Part shown: one piece after another, positions 9,152-17,590 of the stretch
Numbering within the stretch: the first letter of the stretch is position 1
How the letters are laid out: every line of letters begins with the position of its first letter
NCBI GenBank assembly: GCA_012729535.1
Contig: JAAYCY010000060.1
Coordinates: 1 to 64,000, forward strand
Source of the DNA: Methanomicrobiales archaeon
GTDB lineage: Archaea > Halobacteriota > Methanomicrobia > Methanomicrobiales > Methanospirillaceae
Direction of reading: 5' to 3'
DNA length: 64,000 bases
Made by a program: the position numbers and the translations under genes
Notes under the pieces: generated by a model
What the model saw: the letters and a program-made list of their open reading frames with translations, nothing else
What the model was told of the DNA's origin: nothing
Database searches by the model: none

Positions 9152-10300
9152 ATGTTTGCACAAAGGATCGAAAATCTTCCACCCTATTTATTTGCCAGAA
9201 TTGACGAGATGAAAGCCCGTAAAAGGGCTGAAGGAGTAGACGTCATCGATCTTGGGGTAGGTGATCCTGATCTTGCAACGCCTCCCCATATCGTGGATGC
9301 CCTGGTAAACACCGCCAGGGAAACTGACAATCACCATTATCCCTCATACCTGGGGATGCCTGCATACCGCCAGGCGGTTGCATCCTGGTATAACAAGCGG
9401 TTTGGTGTTGAAGTAGATCCAGATACTGAAGTCATATCCCTCATGGGATCAAAAGACGGGGTTGCTCATATCCCTGAAGCCCTGGTCAGTCCGGGTGACT
9501 ACGTTCTGGTCCCAAGTCCCGGATACCCGGTATACAGTACCGGTGCTCTTTTTGCCGAAGGAAAAACCCACGAGATGCCTTTAACCTCTGAGAATAACTT
9601 CCTCCCTGATCTTGACGCCATTCCAAAGGACGTTGCAAAAAAGGCAAAACTCATGTGGATAAATTACCCGAATAATCCTACATCAGCTATTGCTCCGCCG
9701 TCTTTTTACCAGGAAGTGGTAGATTATGCCCGCGACAACGATATCGTGGTTGTCAGTGACAATGCATACTCTGAGATATCGTTTGATGGATACAAGGCAC
9801 CTTCATTTCTTGAGACTGATGGGGCAACAGAGGTTGGAATTGAGATGCATTCCCTTTCCAAGACTTATAACATGACCGGTTGGCGGATTGGTATGGCAGT
9901 TGGAAATGCCGAGGTTATCAGGGGTCTTGGTATCGTAAAGACCAATATAGATTCTGGTGTATTCAACCCGGTTCAGTATGCGGCAATAGCAGCACTTACC
10001 GGGCCGCAAAACTGTGTTGCAGAGGCCTGCAAAATTTATGAGGAACGCCGTGATGTGTTGGTATCCGGCCTGAAAAAACTCGGTTTTGATGTAATGACTC
10101 CGAAAGCAACTTTCTATATCTGGATGAAAGTTCCTGACAGCATGTCGTTTGCGGCAAAGATGCTTGATGAGGCAGGGATTGTCGTAACTCCTGGTATCGG
10201 GTTTGGAAAGTCAGGTGAAGGATATATCCGGTTTGCGATAACCAGAACTGCCTCTCGAATTCGAGAGGCTGTGGACCGGATGCAGGGGGTGCAATGGTGA
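9152..10300 (+). CDS. dapL: LL-diaminopimelate aminotransferase
   Basis: PLP-dependent class I/II aminotransferase, 382 aa. In methanogens it makes LL-diaminopimelate directly from tetrahydrodipicolinate and glutamate for lysine synthesis. The cofactor lysine is Lys237 in SLSKTYNMTGWRIG; the PNNPT motif and the carboxylate-binding Arg in IRFAITRT are present. Neighbouring LysA catalyses the last lysine step and starts inside this gene (7-bp overlap), which decides the DapL reading over a generic aspartate aminotransferase. The nearest upstream gene ends 56 bp away, so this is probably the first gene of the dapL-lysA-RPA operon. Confidence 0.9.
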   Translation: MFAQRIENLPPYLFARIDEMKARKRAEGVDVIDLGVGDPDLATPPHIVDALVNTARETDNHHYPSYLGMPAYRQAVASWYNKRFGVEVDPDTEVISLMGSKDGVAHIPEALVSPGDYVLVPSPGYPVYSTGALFAEGKTHEMPLTSENNFLPDLDAIPKDVAKKAKLMWINYPNNPTSAIAPPSFYQEVVDYARDNDIVVVSDNAYSEISFDGYKAPSFLETDGATEVGIEMHSLSKTYNMTGWRIGMAVGNAEVIRGLGIVKTNIDSGVFNPVQYAAIAALTGPQNCVAEACKIYEERRDVLVSGLKKLGFDVMTPKATFYIWMKVPDSMSFAAKMLDEAGIVVTPGIGFGKSGEGYIRFAITRTASRIREAVDRMQGVQW

Positions 10301-11589
10301 AATATCCTTCTCATCTTACCATAAAAAACAGTCATCTCATGATTGGCGGCTGTGACACGGTTAAACTTGCATTCACCTATGGGACTCCCCTGTATGTAAC
10401 CGACGAGGCCCGCATAAGGGAAAATTTCCGTGGATACATGACCACACTTTCCAGGCATTATCCGCATATCCGGGTTTTGTATGCTGCAAAGGCTAATGGA
10501 AACCTCTCCATCATGAAAATCCTGGCACAGGAGGGTGCAGGTGCTGATGTTTTCTCTTCCGGGGAGCTCCACCTTGCCCTTCTTGCTGGTATGAAACCTG
10601 AGCACCTGCTCTTTAATGGTTCCTCAAAGACTGAAGCAGACCATCGGCTGGCAATAGAAAAGGGTGTCAGGGTATCCCTAGACTCTCTTGATGAACTCGC
10701 CCAGATTGACCGGATAGCCGGTGATGCAGGAAAGATTGTTGAAATCTCATTCCGGGTAAACCCGGCACTTGATGTTCCGACCCATCCGAAGATTGCAACC
10801 GGTCTTGCCACTTCAAAGTTTGGTATTCCGGCAGCAGAGATTACTGATGCCTATGCAGCGGCCCTTGCCTGCAAGAATGTTGTTCCGGTTGGTATTCACT
10901 GCCACATAGGTTCCCAGATTCTTGAAGTTGAACCGTTTGCAAAGGAAGCCCAGGTCTTAATGGAGGTTGTCGAAGAACTCCACCGGATGGGTGTGAAGTT
11001 TAAGTTCGTAGATCTTGGCGGAGGTCTTGGGGTCATGTATGATCATAACGGACCGGATGCACCAACCCTCTCTGCTTATGCAGATGCAGTCATCCCGGTT
11101 TGTACTTCTGTTCTTGGAAGGCTGGGTATCAGTCCGGAGATCTGGATTGAGCCTGGACGGTCAATGGTCTGTGACTCCACACTTCTTCTGACAAAGGTCA
11201 ACTCAGTTAAAAAGGCACATAAAACCTTTGTAAATGTTGATGCAGGTTTTAATCTCCTGGTCCGTCCGGCTATGTATGATTCATACCATGAAGTGATCAT
11301 TGCAAACCGTGCGGATGAGAAACCTGCCGGAACCTATACGGTCACCGGACCGATTTGTGAGACTGGAGATATTCTTGCACATGATCGGAAACTTCCGGCA
11401 GTAATAGCCGGAGATCTGATTGCAGTCCTTGATGCTGGCGCCTATGGATATTCCATGGCTTCTCAGTATAATGGTCGTGGCAGGTGTGCTGAAGTCCTGG
11501 TAAAAGAGGAAAAGGCAGAACTTATGAGACGGGCAGAAAACCTTGATGACCTGATGGCAGCCCTGGTTACTCCCTCCTGGCTGAAGTAA
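10294..11589 (+). CDS. lysA: Diaminopimelate decarboxylase
   Basis: Cytoplasmic PLP enzyme, 431 aa, converting meso-diaminopimelate to lysine. It belongs to the alanine-racemase-fold decarboxylases. Lys66 in VLYAAKANGN binds PLP, the HIGSQI motif and the Gly-rich LGGGLGV phosphate-binding loop are visible, and GPICETGD near the C-terminus carries the active-site Cys contributed across the dimer. The ATG overlaps the dapL stop by 7 bp, implying translational coupling. Since DapL yields the LL isomer, DapF epimerase must be encoded elsewhere. Confidence 0.95.
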   Translation: MVKYPSHLTIKNSHLMIGGCDTVKLAFTYGTPLYVTDEARIRENFRGYMTTLSRHYPHIRVLYAAKANGNLSIMKILAQEGAGADVFSSGELHLALLAGMKPEHLLFNGSSKTEADHRLAIEKGVRVSLDSLDELAQIDRIAGDAGKIVEISFRVNPALDVPTHPKIATGLATSKFGIPAAEITDAYAAALACKNVVPVGIHCHIGSQILEVEPFAKEAQVLMEVVEELHRMGVKFKFVDLGGGLGVMYDHNGPDAPTLSAYADAVIPVCTSVLGRLGISPEIWIEPGRSMVCDSTLLLTKVNSVKKAHKTFVNVDAGFNLLVRPAMYDSYHEVIIANRADEKPAGTYTVTGPICETGDILAHDRKLPAVIAGDLIAVLDAGAYGYSMASQYNGRGRCAEVLVKEEKAELMRRAENLDDLMAALVTPSWLK

Positions 11590-11600
11590 GGAGTAGAACT

Positions 11601-12887
11601 GTGGTCAGGTATCACTATGCACTGGTGGATGATCTTGTCAGCAGGGAAGAATTTGACCGCCTGATAGAGAAAAAAATAGCAGATTGTGGGAACCTGGCCG
11701 ATGAAACGGCAGCAGCCCTTTTGGTTGTAAAGGACCTCGGGAGGTCCCATGTCAAGATCCGGGGACTAAGGGGAAAATCATCCCTCTTTTGTTTTTATGC
11801 AAAAATTATTGGATTCTCCGGGGTAACAGAGTTTGATCGGCAATCCGGGGAAAAAGGCCTGGTCGCAAGACTTACGGTTGCCGATGAGACCGGACAGGCA
11901 GACCTTGTCTTCTGGGATGAACAGGCTGCGGCTCTTGAAGAGACTTTTGAGATAGGGGACGTTGTAGAGATTATTGGGAGGCATGGAAAGTCAGCCCGTG
12001 ATATCATGCCTTTAAATCTGCGTAAGACACTCGTTGATATCGATTGTGTTATGGAGGTAAGAGAGCGGAAAACACCACAAAGAGTGGACCTTCATGCTCA
12101 CATTGTCTCCCTTGCAGAACCTAAGGAGTTTACCCGGAGGGACGGGACAAAGGGAGAGATGGTCAGCGGACTTCTTGCAGACAGCATGGGGACTGCTAGG
12201 TTGCTGGTCTGGGAAACTTCCCTGCTTGCCGGAATAAGACCGGGAATGTCAGTACATGTCTCTGGGGCCCTGGCAAAGGAGGGAGATTACGGGGGGAGGG
12301 AGATAGTGTTTGACGAAGAGACCGAGATAACGCCAGCAGAGACTGTTCCAAAAATTCCAATAACTCCTCTCAATACCTTGGTACCTGAACAGAATGTTAC
12401 CGTCAGGGGCACTCTAACTCGTATCTTTCCTGCAAAAATGTTTACGAGAAGGGATGGCACTACTTCATGGGTCAGGAATCTGTACCTGTCTGATGACTTA
12501 ACAGAGGTTCCCCTGGTTCTCTGGGATGAAGAGGCAAAACGGGCACTTCTTTCTGGTGAAAATATCATTATATACAACGCCTATGTTAAAACCGGAAGGA
12601 CTGGGGAGAATGAGATCTCTGTGGGCCGGGGAGGGGCGCTTACTGTTCTACCCGGTGAAGGAGAGCACATCAGGGTCGAGGGCATTGTGCTTTGTGTTCC
12701 GGAAGGGACAATCCTTTCATCACGGGATGGTTCATGGCTGGCCGATACAAAACTGCCTCATGGAACACCAGCGGTAATGACTGGTTTTGCATGTGGAAAA
12801 AGACTCTTTTGTGAAAGTGAAGAAGTCCTGGAATATGATGTAAATTCGATAAAGGGGAAACTAGATACCTTAATTTCATCACTTTAA
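11601..12887 (+). CDS. Replication protein A-like single-stranded DNA-binding protein (multiple OB folds)
   Basis: A 428-aa protein with at least three OB-fold repeats, starting at about residues 65, 165 and 270. Each has the pattern of a strand with an F/TRRDG turn followed by V-x-LVLWDE (VFWDE, LLVWET, LVLWDEE), the signature of archaeal RPA subunits that coat single-stranded DNA in replication and repair. No zinc-finger Cys cluster is seen, unlike the largest archaeal RPAs. The GTG start is fixed by AAGGAG at 11588-11593. It follows lysA by 11 bp and precedes radA, so lysine and recombination genes adjoin. Confidence 0.88.
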   Translation: MVRYHYALVDDLVSREEFDRLIEKKIADCGNLADETAAALLVVKDLGRSHVKIRGLRGKSSLFCFYAKIIGFSGVTEFDRQSGEKGLVARLTVADETGQADLVFWDEQAAALEETFEIGDVVEIIGRHGKSARDIMPLNLRKTLVDIDCVMEVRERKTPQRVDLHAHIVSLAEPKEFTRRDGTKGEMVSGLLADSMGTARLLVWETSLLAGIRPGMSVHVSGALAKEGDYGGREIVFDEETEITPAETVPKIPITPLNTLVPEQNVTVRGTLTRIFPAKMFTRRDGTTSWVRNLYLSDDLTEVPLVLWDEEAKRALLSGENIIIYNAYVKTGRTGENEISVGRGGALTVLPGEGEHIRVEGIVLCVPEGTILSSRDGSWLADTKLPHGTPAVMTGFACGKRLFCESEEVLEYDVNSIKGKLDTLISSL

Positions 12888-12896
12888 AAAAGCAGT

Positions 12897-12933
12897 TTTC
12901 ACTTTCACCCTGTTTATTTTAACCTTAAATACC
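12897..12933 (+). promoter_or_regulatory. radA promoter with 16-bp upstream element
   Basis: TTTCACTTTCACCCTG at 12897-12912 is identical to 4446-4461. Ten bases later is the TATA-like CCTTAAATACC (12923-12933). Initiation would fall near 12955, close to the TAAGGGA ribosome site at 12954-12960 and 10 bp before the ATG at 12970. A distinct promoter here means radA need not depend on the operon upstream. Confidence 0.65.
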
Positions 12934-12969
12934 CCCTGTTGCCACCTGTATGTTAAGGGATAAACTACT

Positions 12970-14190
12970 ATGGCAACAGAAGCATACAAACTTGAGGACA
13001 TTCCTGGTGTTGGGCCTACCACTGCGATAAAACTTCGTGAAGCAGGGTATGAATCAGTGGAGAAGATTTCACAGGCAACTACAACTGAATTATATGACAC
13101 CGCCGAGATAGGGGAGGCAACTGCCCGCAAAATGATCAAGTGGTGTACAACTCAGGTTAATCCTGGTGCATCATCTTCAGGTACCGGGCCCGCAATGCAG
13201 GATGATTCAGGCAATATGGTACAGCGGAGATTTGATATCGAAGATATTCCTGGTGTAGGGCCGGCAATCGCAGAAAAGCTTCGTGACGCTGGATTTTTAA
13301 CGATTGAAAGCATTGCAACATCTCTTCCTTCAACGCTTGCAGAAGCTGCAGAACTTGGAGAAGCTACTGCAAAAAAGATGATCAAGTGGTGCCGGGACCA
13401 GTCAGATGTTGGCGGATTCAAGACCGGTACAGATGTCTTTGAACAGAGGCTAAAGGTTAAGAAACTAAAAACATTAGTGCCCGAGGTTGATGAGCTGCTT
13501 GGCGGAGGGTTTGAAACCCAGGCCATAACCGAGATGTACGGTGAATTCGGATCAGGAAAGTCCCAGATAGTCCACCAGATGGCAGTGAATGTTCAGCTCC
13601 CGGAAGAACTCGGCGGTCTTGGTGGTTCGGTCATCTATGTGGATACTGAAAACACGTTCAGACCTGAACGTATTGAACAGATGGTCAGGGGACTTGAGAT
13701 TGAAGATGCTGATCCCCAGGAATTCTTAAAAAATATCCATGTAGCACGGGCACAGACATCTGATCACCAGATGCTCCTTATCGAGACATCCCATGAACTG
13801 GCCGAGGAATTAAAAGCTGCAGGAAAACCGGTCAAACTGATCATTGTTGATTCACTTACCGGCCTTTTCCGGTCTGAATATGCAGGACGGGGAACGCTTG
13901 CAGAACGTCAGCAAAAACTAAACCGGCACATGCATGATATCTTCAAACTGTGTGACGAGTACAATGCCATCGGTATGGTGACAAACCAGGTCCAGTCCAA
14001 TCCGGCAGTATTCTTTGGTGACCCAACAAAACCTATTGGAGGAAATATCGTTGGTCACACTGCTACCTTCAGGATATATCTGCGTAAGAGCAAAGGAGGA
14101 AAGCGTATATTCCGGCTGGTTGACAGTCCGAATCTCCCAGAGGGTGAGGCAACATTCCTTGTCGAGGAAGGCGGTCTTCGTCCCTGCTGA
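12970..14190 (+). CDS. radA: Recombinase RadA with duplicated N-terminal HhH domain
   Basis: Archaeal RecA/Rad51 recombinase that forms filaments on single-stranded DNA and catalyses strand exchange. The ATPase core has Walker [10 protein letters not shown], Walker [10 protein letters not shown] and the L2 region [20 protein letters not shown]. Family members are usually about 320-350 aa with one N-terminal helix-hairpin-helix domain; this one has 406 aa and two. Copy 1 covers about residues 8-59 and copy 2 about 90-142, each with [11 protein letters not shown]-(E/D)-AG and GEATA-(R/K)-KMIKWC. They are joined by a Gly/Ser/Asp-rich linker. The copies are similar but not identical, so the duplication is not recent. 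It has its own promoter with a distinctive upstream element. Confidence 0.96.
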   Translation: MATEAYKLEDIPGVGPTTAIKLREAGYESVEKISQATTTELYDTAEIGEATARKMIKWCTTQVNPGASSSGTGPAMQDDSGNMVQRRFDIEDIPGVGPAIAEKLRDAGFLTIESIATSLPSTLAEAAELGEATAKKMIKWCRDQSDVGGFKTGTDVFEQRLKVKKLKTLVPEVDELLGGGFETQAITEMYGEFGSGKSQIVHQMAVNVQLPEELGGLGGSVIYVDTENTFRPERIEQMVRGLEIEDADPQEFLKNIHVARAQTSDHQMLLIETSHELAEELKAAGKPVKLIIVDSLTGLFRSEYAGRGTLAERQQKLNRHMHDIFKLCDEYNAIGMVTNQVQSNPAVFFGDPTKPIGGNIVGHTATFRIYLRKSKGGKRIFRLVDSPNLPEGEATFLVEEGGLRPC

Positions 14191-14221
14191 AATAGAAAAT
14201 TAGAGAAACAGGAGTCTGATA

Positions 14222-14920
14222 GTGCTTCGGGGAGTGATAACTGATATAGATGGAACTTTAACCGACGAGAAGCGCAGGCTTTCAACCGCTGCTATTGAGA
14301 CAATACGAAAGCTTCAGGATAATGGGATTGAGGTGGTACTTTCATCTGGTAACACCTCCTGTATCCTCAAAGGCCTCTCCAAACTTATCGGTACCGGTGG
14401 CACATTTATCGGAGAAAACGGTGGAGTTTACCGGATTGGATTTACTGGCGAATTGAAACTAATCGCAGACCGAAAAATCGCAATTGATGCCCTGAATCTT
14501 TGTATTGAGCATTTTAAGCAGAAGGGAATCACTCTTGATCTCTTTTCATACCAGGAACGATTCTCGGATGTCGCCTTTGCACGGACAGTTCCCGTTGAAG
14601 AAGTCAGGTCTCTTCTTGCCGACTGGCAGGTTGATATCATGGATACAAATTTTGCAATACACATCCATCAGGCCGGTATTGATAAAGGAAAAACATTTGG
14701 GATCGTTGCAGATTGTCTGAGAATCAAACCAGAAGAGTTCCTGGCTATTGGTGATTCGGAAAACGACATTGGAATGATACAGGCCGCAGGGACTGGCTGT
14801 TGCGTTGCAAATGCACAAGAAAGAGTACGGAATATCTCTGATTATTGTTCATCAGTTCCGTACGGTGAAGGGTTTGTGGAAATAATGAAAAGGAACTTCC
14901 CTCACATTCTGGCCAGGTAA
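14222..14920 (+). CDS. Phosphoglycolate phosphatase, archaeal HAD type
   Basis: HAD-superfamily phosphatase of 232 aa, the length of the archaeal TA0175-like family, which hydrolyses 2-phosphoglycolate in the cytoplasm. The nucleophile motif is DIDGTLTDEKR near the N-terminus, motif 2 is VVLSSGNT, and motif 4 is IGDSENDIGM near residue 180. The type IIB cap lies between them. The start is GTG, with a GGAGT ribosome site about 10 bp upstream. It follows radA by 31 bp and overlaps the convergent PRC-barrel gene by 19 bp. The exact substrate is inferred from the family. Confidence 0.88.
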   Translation: MLRGVITDIDGTLTDEKRRLSTAAIETIRKLQDNGIEVVLSSGNTSCILKGLSKLIGTGGTFIGENGGVYRIGFTGELKLIADRKIAIDALNLCIEHFKQKGITLDLFSYQERFSDVAFARTVPVEEVRSLLADWQVDIMDTNFAIHIHQAGIDKGKTFGIVADCLRIKPEEFLAIGDSENDIGMIQAAGTGCCVANAQERVRNISDYCSSVPYGEGFVEIMKRNFPHILAR

Positions 14921-15153
14921 CGGTCAACGACAATAAAATCCTTGATATCTCTGACTGCTTCAAAGGGAATCAGCATGTTTTCCCCGTCTAAGGTATACCC
15001 GGTGGTATCAAATGCTGCATCAGGTTCAAGTACCAGGTCGGTAATCAGGCCGGTATCAAAATCAACCATGAGGTTGCGAAGTGATCCTATTGCTTTCCCG
15101 TCATTAGTCACGATCTGTTTACGTGATAGACTGCGGGCAAGTATGGACTTCAT
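14902..15153 (-). CDS. PRC-barrel domain protein
   Basis: Compact 83-aa PRC-barrel protein, a beta-barrel of the photosynthetic reaction centre H/RimM type. Single-domain versions are common in euryarchaea, often in several copies. The pattern DGKAIGSLRNLMVDFDTGLITDLVLEP followed by a second half with IPFEAVRDIKDFIVVD is characteristic. The role is uncertain; related proteins have been linked to RNA metabolism and cell division in archaea. Its 3' end overlaps the phosphatase gene by 19 bp in convergent orientation, so antisense transcription is possible. Confidence 0.85.
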   Translation of the reverse strand: MKSILARSLSRKQIVTNDGKAIGSLRNLMVDFDTGLITDLVLEPDAAFDTTGYTLDGENMLIPFEAVRDIKDFIVVDRYLARM

Positions 15154-15212
15154 ATATCAGATTTCAGTTGTATCCGGTAATAAAACTCCCGATCAATTAC
15201 CGATATCTTTCC

Positions 15213-16211
15213 CTATCCTCGCTGGGTTTTTATACTGGTTTGCTTCAGGGTTTTTTCAATCGACCAGTATCCCCGGTTAAATTCCACCTGTAAAATGAGG
15301 TTGATCTCTTTTTCAGACTTATCTGTACCTGATAATTCTATATACCTGTTCCTGAGCAGGTCTATCTCCTTCGCGGTCCAGGGCTTCCTGGTCAGTTTTT
15401 TTCCTGGCATGAGGGGAGTTCTGATCTGATCAAGCAGCGATCCAGGTACAATATCTTTCATCTCGTCTATACGGGCATCAAACATGGCAGATGAGATCTC
15501 AAATCCGATTACTCTGCGTGACAGGCCAATAGCAGCACGTGCGGTTGAAAATCCACCGAGGAAAAGGTCACATACAAGGTCTCCTTCATCACTGCTGTAC
15601 TGAATTATTCTGCTTAAGAGAGCAAAAGGGAGTTCATTTTTATTTTTTACCCGTCCAGGTTTATATTCCCTGTTGATTATCCAGACATCTTCCCTGTCCT
15701 GGTAATTAAGTGACCCTCCCTGTTCATCTTTTTCTGTAAGAGATATCCTGCATTCGGTGTTAAATGTCCTCTTTCCTCCTGGTTTCGCATAGAAGAGGAT
15801 ATGATAATGTGAAGACACATATTTCCTGCTGGTAAACACGCCGAAGTTATATTTCCAGATAATATGATTTATCTCTTCAAGACCTGTATGGTAGAGCGCA
15901 TTTAAAATATGAATCAGGTTGGTATATCCTGATACGATGTAGATGGATCCACCCGGACGCAGGATTCGCTCTGCCTCCAAAATCCAGTCCATGCTGAATG
16001 TTCCATAACGGTCAGCGGGGATCTCAACATATCCGTCGGTAACAAAGGATTCGTCCCGGTTATAATGACGGTGTAGTTTGTCCCCTTCGATACCATATGG
16101 AGGATCCGTAATGATTAGGTCAACAGAATTGTCTGCAATATCTGATGCACCTGAAATACAGTCTCCGTTATAAAAAATTCCTCCGGGAACTCTCACCATA
16201 CGCATGGTCAA
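15213..16211 (-). CDS. DNA methyltransferase, N4-cytosine/N6-adenine type, orphan
   Basis: S-adenosylmethionine-dependent DNA methylase of 332 aa. DPPYG (residues 36-40) is catalytic motif IV, and DLFLGGFSTARAAIGLSRR near residue 213 is the SAM-binding motif I region. IV before I is the beta-class order. The C-terminal 65 residues (LTRKPWTAKEIDLLRNRY onwards) look like an added helical, SANT/Myb-like segment. No restriction endonuclease is adjacent, so this is an orphan methylase. Its ATG overlaps the stop of the winged-helix/CBS gene by 4 bp (16208-16211), so the two are translationally coupled. Base and site specificity cannot be read from sequence. Confidence 0.85.
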   Translation of the reverse strand: MTMRMVRVPGGIFYNGDCISGASDIADNSVDLIITDPPYGIEGDKLHRHYNRDESFVTDGYVEIPADRYGTFSMDWILEAERILRPGGSIYIVSGYTNLIHILNALYHTGLEEINHIIWKYNFGVFTSRKYVSSHYHILFYAKPGGKRTFNTECRISLTEKDEQGGSLNYQDREDVWIINREYKPGRVKNKNELPFALLSRIIQYSSDEGDLVCDLFLGGFSTARAAIGLSRRVIGFEISSAMFDARIDEMKDIVPGSLLDQIRTPLMPGKKLTRKPWTAKEIDLLRNRYIELSGTDKSEKEINLILQVEFNRGYWSIEKTLKQTSIKTQRG

Positions 16212-17086
16212 TTTGTGGGAAGGGTTCGGAATATATCAGACTGGGTCAGAATCCCAACTGGTTTATTATCTTCAAATACAATAAGTCGTCCGATTGATCG
16301 CTCTTTGAATTTCCTAATAACTTCATAGAGCTGAACTGAGGCATCTGCATAGACAACGTCTTCTGTCATGACCTCACTGACACTGGTATCCAGAGGGAGG
16401 CCGTCTTCGATGGCCTGAAGGATATCAGACATGGTAACGATACCCATAAGAAATCCGCCGTCCATGACTGGTGCACCATGAATATGGTAGGCATTAAAGA
16501 GTTTTACTGCATCTTTCAGACTGGAATGGGTGGAGAGCATTTTAATGGGAGTTGACATATAGTCCCGGATAGGCTTTTTTGGTAAAGATACCATTTCAAG
16601 AATAGAAATTATCAAGGCAGGTTCGTTCTCATCTTTTCCGAACACTTCACCCTTGATAAGCAGTTTGTTGACCGGGGTTGGTCCGATTGTGATAACATCT
16701 CCATTGTTAAAGAGTTTCACGCTCCCGATTATTCTGATCTGGGCATGGCAGATATCAGCATGTGATAGCGTTGAAAAAATGATCTCTCCAACCTTTACTC
16801 CGGGAACAATTTCACCATCCCGTGAGATCTTCACCTCATATGTCTCGCCGTCACGTTTCAGATTCAGTTCCTTGTAGGCAAGCATGGTCGGGTGATATCC
16901 GCCCTTCGGTCCTGGAATTCCGTCAACAAGGCCTATTGCTTTGAGTGCCTGCATCTGGTTTCTGACAGTCCCGGGATTACGAAGAATGATTTCGGCTATC
17001 TCTTCTCCTTTTATGGGAATTGACTTCTTCTCATACAGGCTGATAAGGGTAATCAGGATGTCATTTTGAATGGGAGAGAGATCCAT
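16208..17086 (-). CDS. Winged-helix regulator with two CBS domains
   Basis: A 292-aa predicted transcription regulator. Residues about 1-65 form a winged-helix domain (IAEIILRNPGTVRNQMQALKA recognition region). Residues about 70-155 are an all-beta middle region, probably a small-ligand or dimer domain. Residues about 170-290 hold two CBS motifs (MSTPIKMLSTHSSLKDAVKL and VMTEDVVYADASVQLYEVIR), a Bateman module that binds adenosyl compounds such as AMP, ATP or SAM. This architecture is known in methanogen regulators. It is the first gene of a two-gene unit with the DNA methylase; if the ligand is SAM, it could sense the methylase's co-substrate, but that is speculation. Confidence 0.85.
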   Translation of the reverse strand: MDLSPIQNDILITLISLYEKKSIPIKGEEIAEIILRNPGTVRNQMQALKAIGLVDGIPGPKGGYHPTMLAYKELNLKRDGETYEVKISRDGEIVPGVKVGEIIFSTLSHADICHAQIRIIGSVKLFNNGDVITIGPTPVNKLLIKGEVFGKDENEPALIISILEMVSLPKKPIRDYMSTPIKMLSTHSSLKDAVKLFNAYHIHGAPVMDGGFLMGIVTMSDILQAIEDGLPLDTSVSEVMTEDVVYADASVQLYEVIRKFKERSIGRLIVFEDNKPVGILTQSDIFRTLPTN

Positions 17087-17441
17087 AATGATTAATCATG
17101 AAATTGATCTGGTTAATAGATAAGACTGATGTATTGAAAATTCAAACGGAAGTAAAAAATTAATATTGCATTGTGGTAACAATTTGCTTCTCACGCAGGT
17201 AATGGGATGCATGATGCTGTTAATGCTTGAAAAAGATAGCTCTTATTTTTTCTGTAATTGACTGTTGGATCGATAATAATCCTTATCTACCTGAATTTAA
17301 ATTCCAGGTTATTATCAGATCTCATAAAGAAAAACCAAATCAGGTGAATTTATTGGTAAAAATATCTGGAAAATTTCTCCGGAAAGGCAATAAACAAGCA
17401 GAGATATGATATTTAACTATCGAGCCTTGAAAATTGTTTTA

Positions 17442-17458
17442 GTTTAATCAAATTAAAC
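17442..17458. promoter_or_regulatory. Perfect 17-bp palindrome, candidate operator
   Basis: GTTTAAT-CAA-ATTAAAC has two perfect 7-bp arms around 3 bp. It sits about 83 bp upstream of the probable TATA box at 17541 and about 355 bp from the start of the winged-helix/CBS gene. AT-rich palindromes of this size are typical of archaeal winged-helix operators. Confidence 0.4.
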
Positions 17459-17540
17459 AGTAGATTATTCTAAAGCCTCATGGCTTATTGCGTTTCATAG
17501 TTTAAGGAATAGTTACCGGGTAAATCCGGGAATTTATGCT

Positions 17541-17553
17541 TTATACTATATAT
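17541..17553 (+). promoter_or_regulatory. Probable TATA box for the gene at 17591
   Basis: TTATACTATATAT lies about 40-50 bp before the ATG. A start point near 17572 leaves a leader holding GAGGGAC just ahead of the start codon as ribosome site. Confidence 0.45.
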
Positions 17554-17590
17554 GCCGTCTGAATCTTCATATATCTGAACAGAGGGACAT

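Larger units (their letters stand above)
17087..17590. other. About 500-bp divergent intergenic region
   Basis: Lies between the leftward regulator and the rightward unknown gene. It contains an AT-rich 60-codon frame (17227-17409) that I do not consider coding, a perfect 17-bp palindrome, a small hairpin AAGCC-TCAT-GGCTT (17473-17486) and a TATA box, the last three close to the right-hand gene. Confidence 0.45.

Noticed and set aside
17227-17409. A 60-codon frame in the divergent gap.
   Set aside because: AT-driven composition, no ribosome site or homology pattern.
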